DNA of 64,000 nt from Elysia crispata (Eukaryota; Mollusca; Gastropoda; Plakobranchidae). The DNA lies in NCBI GenBank assembly GCA_033675545.1, contig JAWDGP010000881.1, forward strand, positions 342,501 to 406,500, given 5' to 3'. Below, piece after piece: positions 62,809 to 64,000 of the stretch (within the stretch, counting starts at the first letter, position 1; each line of letters starts with the position of its first letter). Under the pieces are notes generated by a model, which ran no database searches, was not told the DNA's origin, and saw only the letters and a program-made list of their open reading frames with translations. The translations under genes and the position numbers were made by a program.

Positions 62809-64000
62809 GTAAGCATAAGGATCAGATGTTTGACAGCAACATTTTTTGTTGGAAACTTGTACATTTTAATAAAAAATGTTACAGGTATATGTCATCTGTG
62901 CTAACGTATTTCAAAACTTGTAGATTTTTTCTTCTCCATTTTGATCTTTTATTTACACCATGAAACAATGTACTAAGATATTCCCAGAGTTTTTTTGTAA
63001 ATGAGAAATCACCACATGTTCTATGTGAAATCTATATTGTTTATGCTATTGTCAAATTTAAAATTGTCCTTTGAAAAGAGTTGCGGAAAACCTAGAGTGA
63101 TAACTATTTGGGTCACCTAAATTTATGAACATCATAGAGGTATTAATATCATTTGTGTGCAATAGCTTCAATGATCTAGAATGAATGGTAAAAATTTTTT
63201 TTCACTTTTCTAAGCTTAATGTGAATTTTTTTAAATTAAAAAACAAAGCATGAATTTTATGCCAGAATCAACAGTGTAAAAGAGAAATTCAAACTTTACT
63301 TTTACTGCAAAGATTTAAATGCCTACTAACAGCTATACAAACTGAAGGAACATTTTGAAGTTTTTATGACTGTATTTTCTAATGGGTTTATGATATTCAA
63401 AAGAAACAGTGAAAATATTTCTTTCATCAAAAAATGTGCGTTTCTAGTTTTCAATTTTAGAAAGCTATGGAAAAAAAAGTCTGAACAAGGGAAAACTTAC
63501 ATTTTTTTTCAAATATCAATTATTAATTTTTGCTTTTACATGGTGGTTTTTATAGAATTTTAAAAAAAATAATCTGTTATTATCTCCCTTTAGAATTCTG
63601 GTTTAGATAAAACTGATTTGTAAAGGAAGAAAGCCTAAGCTTTTGTGTCAATATTTTATTGAAAAGACATCAGGTATATTGTAGGAGATATTTAGGGTAC
63701 CCTTGAGACGTAGGATCTGAAGTTGAAATGTTTATATATGTAAGGGGTGCAACTGGCTAACAATCAGAAGTCTGGATTATTGGAGTGAGACACCTTTTGG
63801 TCGACGTGCACATTGGTCCTTGTCGACGGTGCATCGTTGACTCATAGGTGTAGGTATTTGGGCGCACCTCTAGTTTTCTAAAGTTCTTTGTTGGTTTTTT
63901 ATTTTTAGTTTCCTCTTTTTCTAGCAGAAATCTCGAAACTTCTAAATACGAGTAGTACCTGTAACATTACGCTGTTATTTTCATCATTATGCTTTCGAGT
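62809..64000 (+). other. CCDC40 intron 14 (partial), nothing recognised
   Basis: Starts with the donor GTAAGC. No acceptor-exon pair continuing the coiled coil was found before the window ends. Confidence 0.6.

Noticed and set aside
62809-64000. A further CCDC40 exon
   Set aside because: No AG-bounded open stretch with coiled-coil residues was found; frames here lack homology to the human continuation.

Overview
This is an AT-rich, intron-rich eukaryotic window, most likely from a mollusc and probably a gastropod. The taxon is inferred from the gene models, from the style of the RT fragments and from the density of microsatellites, MITEs and LINE relics. It is not proven. Two real protein genes are recognisable, and both could be spliced by eye with every exon junction in frame.

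Gene 1 (minus strand, 20409 to 6763) is a complete TBC1D16 orthologue, a Rab GTPase-activating protein. It has 13 coding exons and 963 codons, and carries the catalytic arginine and glutamine fingers of TBC domains. Gene 2 (plus strand, from 45386 and running off the right edge) is the 5' part of CCDC40, the axonemal ruler protein. Fourteen exons and 665 codons are seen, ending inside the coiled coil. The genes lie head to head. To my knowledge human TBC1D16 and CCDC40 are also divergent neighbours on chromosome 17q25, so the pair looks like conserved microsynteny. Here about 25 kb separates the two ATGs.

Layout: 1-6.7 kb is non-coding DNA downstream of TBC1D16, with a 44-bp minisatellite, a 53-bp duplication, a MITE and a 1.75-kb element with inverted ends. 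6.7-20.4 kb is TBC1D16, whose introns hold LINE fragments, a decayed DNA transposon, a triplet-repeat tract and a second copy of the MITE 10 bp from a splice donor. 20.4-45.4 kb is the divergent intergenic region: two fragments of a LINE with a restriction-like endonuclease, a pogo-like element with TA target duplication, dispersed repeats, a retroelement fossil with a zinc knuckle, nested hairpins, and a 3.6-kb satellite array (about 41.09-44.71 kb). 45.4-64 kb is CCDC40, with SINE-like and other dispersed repeats, a perfect 40-bp palindrome, a GC-AG intron and duplicated AAT tracts in its introns.

The most unusual structure is the satellite array. It has a 59-bp unit (and a longer unit of about 78 bp). 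Units alternate a YY1-like GC-rich box (AATATGGCCGCC) with a CTATAAATAG box that fits both the MEF2 consensus and a TATA box. The array starts with a perfect inverted junction and ends about 0.65 kb before the CCDC40 start codon. A candidate RFX X-box lies immediately upstream of that start codon. Whether the array has any regulatory role is a hypothesis.
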